Source: Alphaproteobacteria bacterium (lineage in GTDB: Bacteria; Pseudomonadota; Alphaproteobacteria; Ferrovibrionales; Ferrovibrionaceae). From it: DNA of 64,000 nucleotides. Numbering within the stretch: the stretch's first letter is position 1; each line of letters opens with the position of its first letter. The notes below the pieces were generated by a model. It searched no databases. It was not told the DNA's origin and saw nothing but the letters and a program-made list of their open reading frames with translations. Location of the stretch: assembly GCA_026126215.1 (NCBI GenBank), contig JAHCJQ010000001.1, positions 1 through 64,000 of the forward strand, in the 5' to 3' direction. Below, in pieces: positions 63,311-64,000 of this stretch. The position numbers and the translations under genes were made by a program.

Positions 63311-64000
63311 TCCTCTCCGGGCTGCGCCGCCGGGACGCGGTGCAGGAACCAGTTGCCGCCGAGCGCCAGGGCCGCGATGGCGCTGCCGATCGCGATGGCG
63401 CGCAGATCGTTGGAGACCAGCAGCAGGCCGGCGATGGTCAGGGCGACCTTGGCCCAGCCGGAAACCTCGCCACGGAAATAGCCGATATAGGCGACCGACA
63501 TACAAAGGATGGAGAGAATTCCGCTCGCCATCGCCAGCGCGAACTCGTTCCAGGTGAAGTTCACCAAAAGCATGCTGGGCGCATAGACGAACATGAAGGG
63601 CACCAGCGCCTTGCCCATGGACAGGCGGAAGGCCGTGGTGCCGGTGCGCATCGGTTCCGAGCCGGCGATGCCGGCGCCTGCGAAAGCGGCGAGCGCCACC
63701 GGCGGCGTCACGTCGGCGAGCACGCCGTAATAGAAGACGAAGAAGTGCGTGACCAGAAGCGGCACGCCGAGATCGTGCAGCGCCGGTGCCGCGATCGAGG
63801 CGAGAATGATGTAGGTCGGCGTGGTCGGGATGCCGGCCCCCATGATGATGCAGGCGAGCGCCACGAAGACCAGCGCGAAGAACAGCGTCACGCCGTTACG
63901 GCCGATCCAGCCGGTGAAATCCATCGCCAGGACCAGATCGGCGAGGGAGCCGGCGATCTGCAGGACGGCCGCGGAGAACTTGAAGCCGATGCCCGACAGC
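63307..64000 (-). CDS. TRAP transporter fused permease (partial)
   Basis: The C-terminal part (about 230 residues) of a DctM-type TRAP permease; the frame stays open to the window edge, so the gene continues outside. The stretch ACIIMGAGIPTTPTYIILA and VFYYGVLADVTPPVALAAFAGAGIAGS are diagnostic of the fused 4TM/12TM permeases that work with TAXI-type binding proteins. It is ion-driven uptake of an unknown acid. It overlaps the DAO-family gene by 4 bases. Confidence 0.88.
   Translation of the reverse strand, partial: LSGIGFKFSAAVLQIAGSLADLVLAMDFTGWIGRNGVTLFFALVFVALACIIMGAGIPTTPTYIILASIAAPALHDLGVPLLVTHFFVFYYGVLADVTPPVALAAFAGAGIAGSEPMRTGTTAFRLSMGKALVPFMFVYAPSMLLVNFTWNEFALAMASGILSILCMSVAYIGYFRGEVSGWAKVALTIAGLLLVSNDLRAIAIGSAIAALALGGNWFLHRVPAAQPGED

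Overview
The window is a G+C-rich bacterial chromosome segment, most likely from an alphaproteobacterium. This rests on the strong GC third-position bias, the wealth of ABC, TTT and TRAP uptake systems, the hutF/hutG form of histidine degradation, and outer-membrane proteins (porin, TolC) that show a Gram-negative envelope. I see no rRNA, tRNA, CRISPR array or prophage.

Layout. 1-3733: a ugpBAEC-type glycerol-3-phosphate ABC operon (ugpC cut by the window edge). 3849-7758: a SprT/YgjP-like metallopeptidase, a class A penicillin-binding protein and a TerC-family membrane protein. 7912-14901: a lone 2Fe-2S subunit and the hut genes (hutI-hutC-hutU-hutD leftward, hutF-hutG rightward) with a palindromic HutC-type operator between the two arms; hutH is absent. 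14832-26417: a leftward operon of ten genes plus a small tail ORF. It joins a branched-chain-type ABC importer (SBP, LivH, LivM, LivG, LivF) to an isocitrate lyase/PEP mutase-like enzyme, HyuB, HyuA, an isochorismatase-fold protein and a flavoprotein, and looks like a dedicated uptake-and-degradation pathway for an unidentified amide or cyclic imide. 26687-31288: msrA, a secreted histidine phosphatase, TspO, a DUF4197 lipoprotein, a FecR-domain protein and a porin. 31390-36968: an amidase, then otsB - GH15 - otsA (trehalose). 36961-42565: a LuxR-type regulator, a 1210-residue repeat protein with RTX-like motifs, and a TolC-family channel. 42999-46394: an aldo/keto reductase, a CHASE3 histidine kinase and a lipoprotein.

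46440-51309 is a foreign, visibly AT-richer island. It lies between two copies of the 3' end of the 45489-46394 lipoprotein gene and is bounded by two IS5-like transposase 3'-end remnants, plus a broken IS3 copy. Its cargo is a haem-oxygenase-like diiron enzyme (HDO superfamily), a B12-binding radical SAM enzyme, an EamA-family exporter and a stand-alone GyrI-like small-molecule-binding protein. Two rare-chemistry metalloenzymes, an exporter and a drug-binding fold make the best candidate here for an undescribed system: a compact pathway that makes or modifies a small molecule, with export and self-protection.

51455-63310 returns to the G+C-rich backbone: a tctCBA tripartite tricarboxylate transporter, a second aldo/keto reductase, two NMT1/SsuA-type ABC importers on either side of an iron superoxide dismutase, a small unknown protein and a DAO-family oxidoreductase. 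The window ends inside a fused TRAP permease gene (63307 to the edge).

Product names come from motif and family recognition by eye. No database search was run, so substrate assignments for the transporters and orphan enzymes are tentative.
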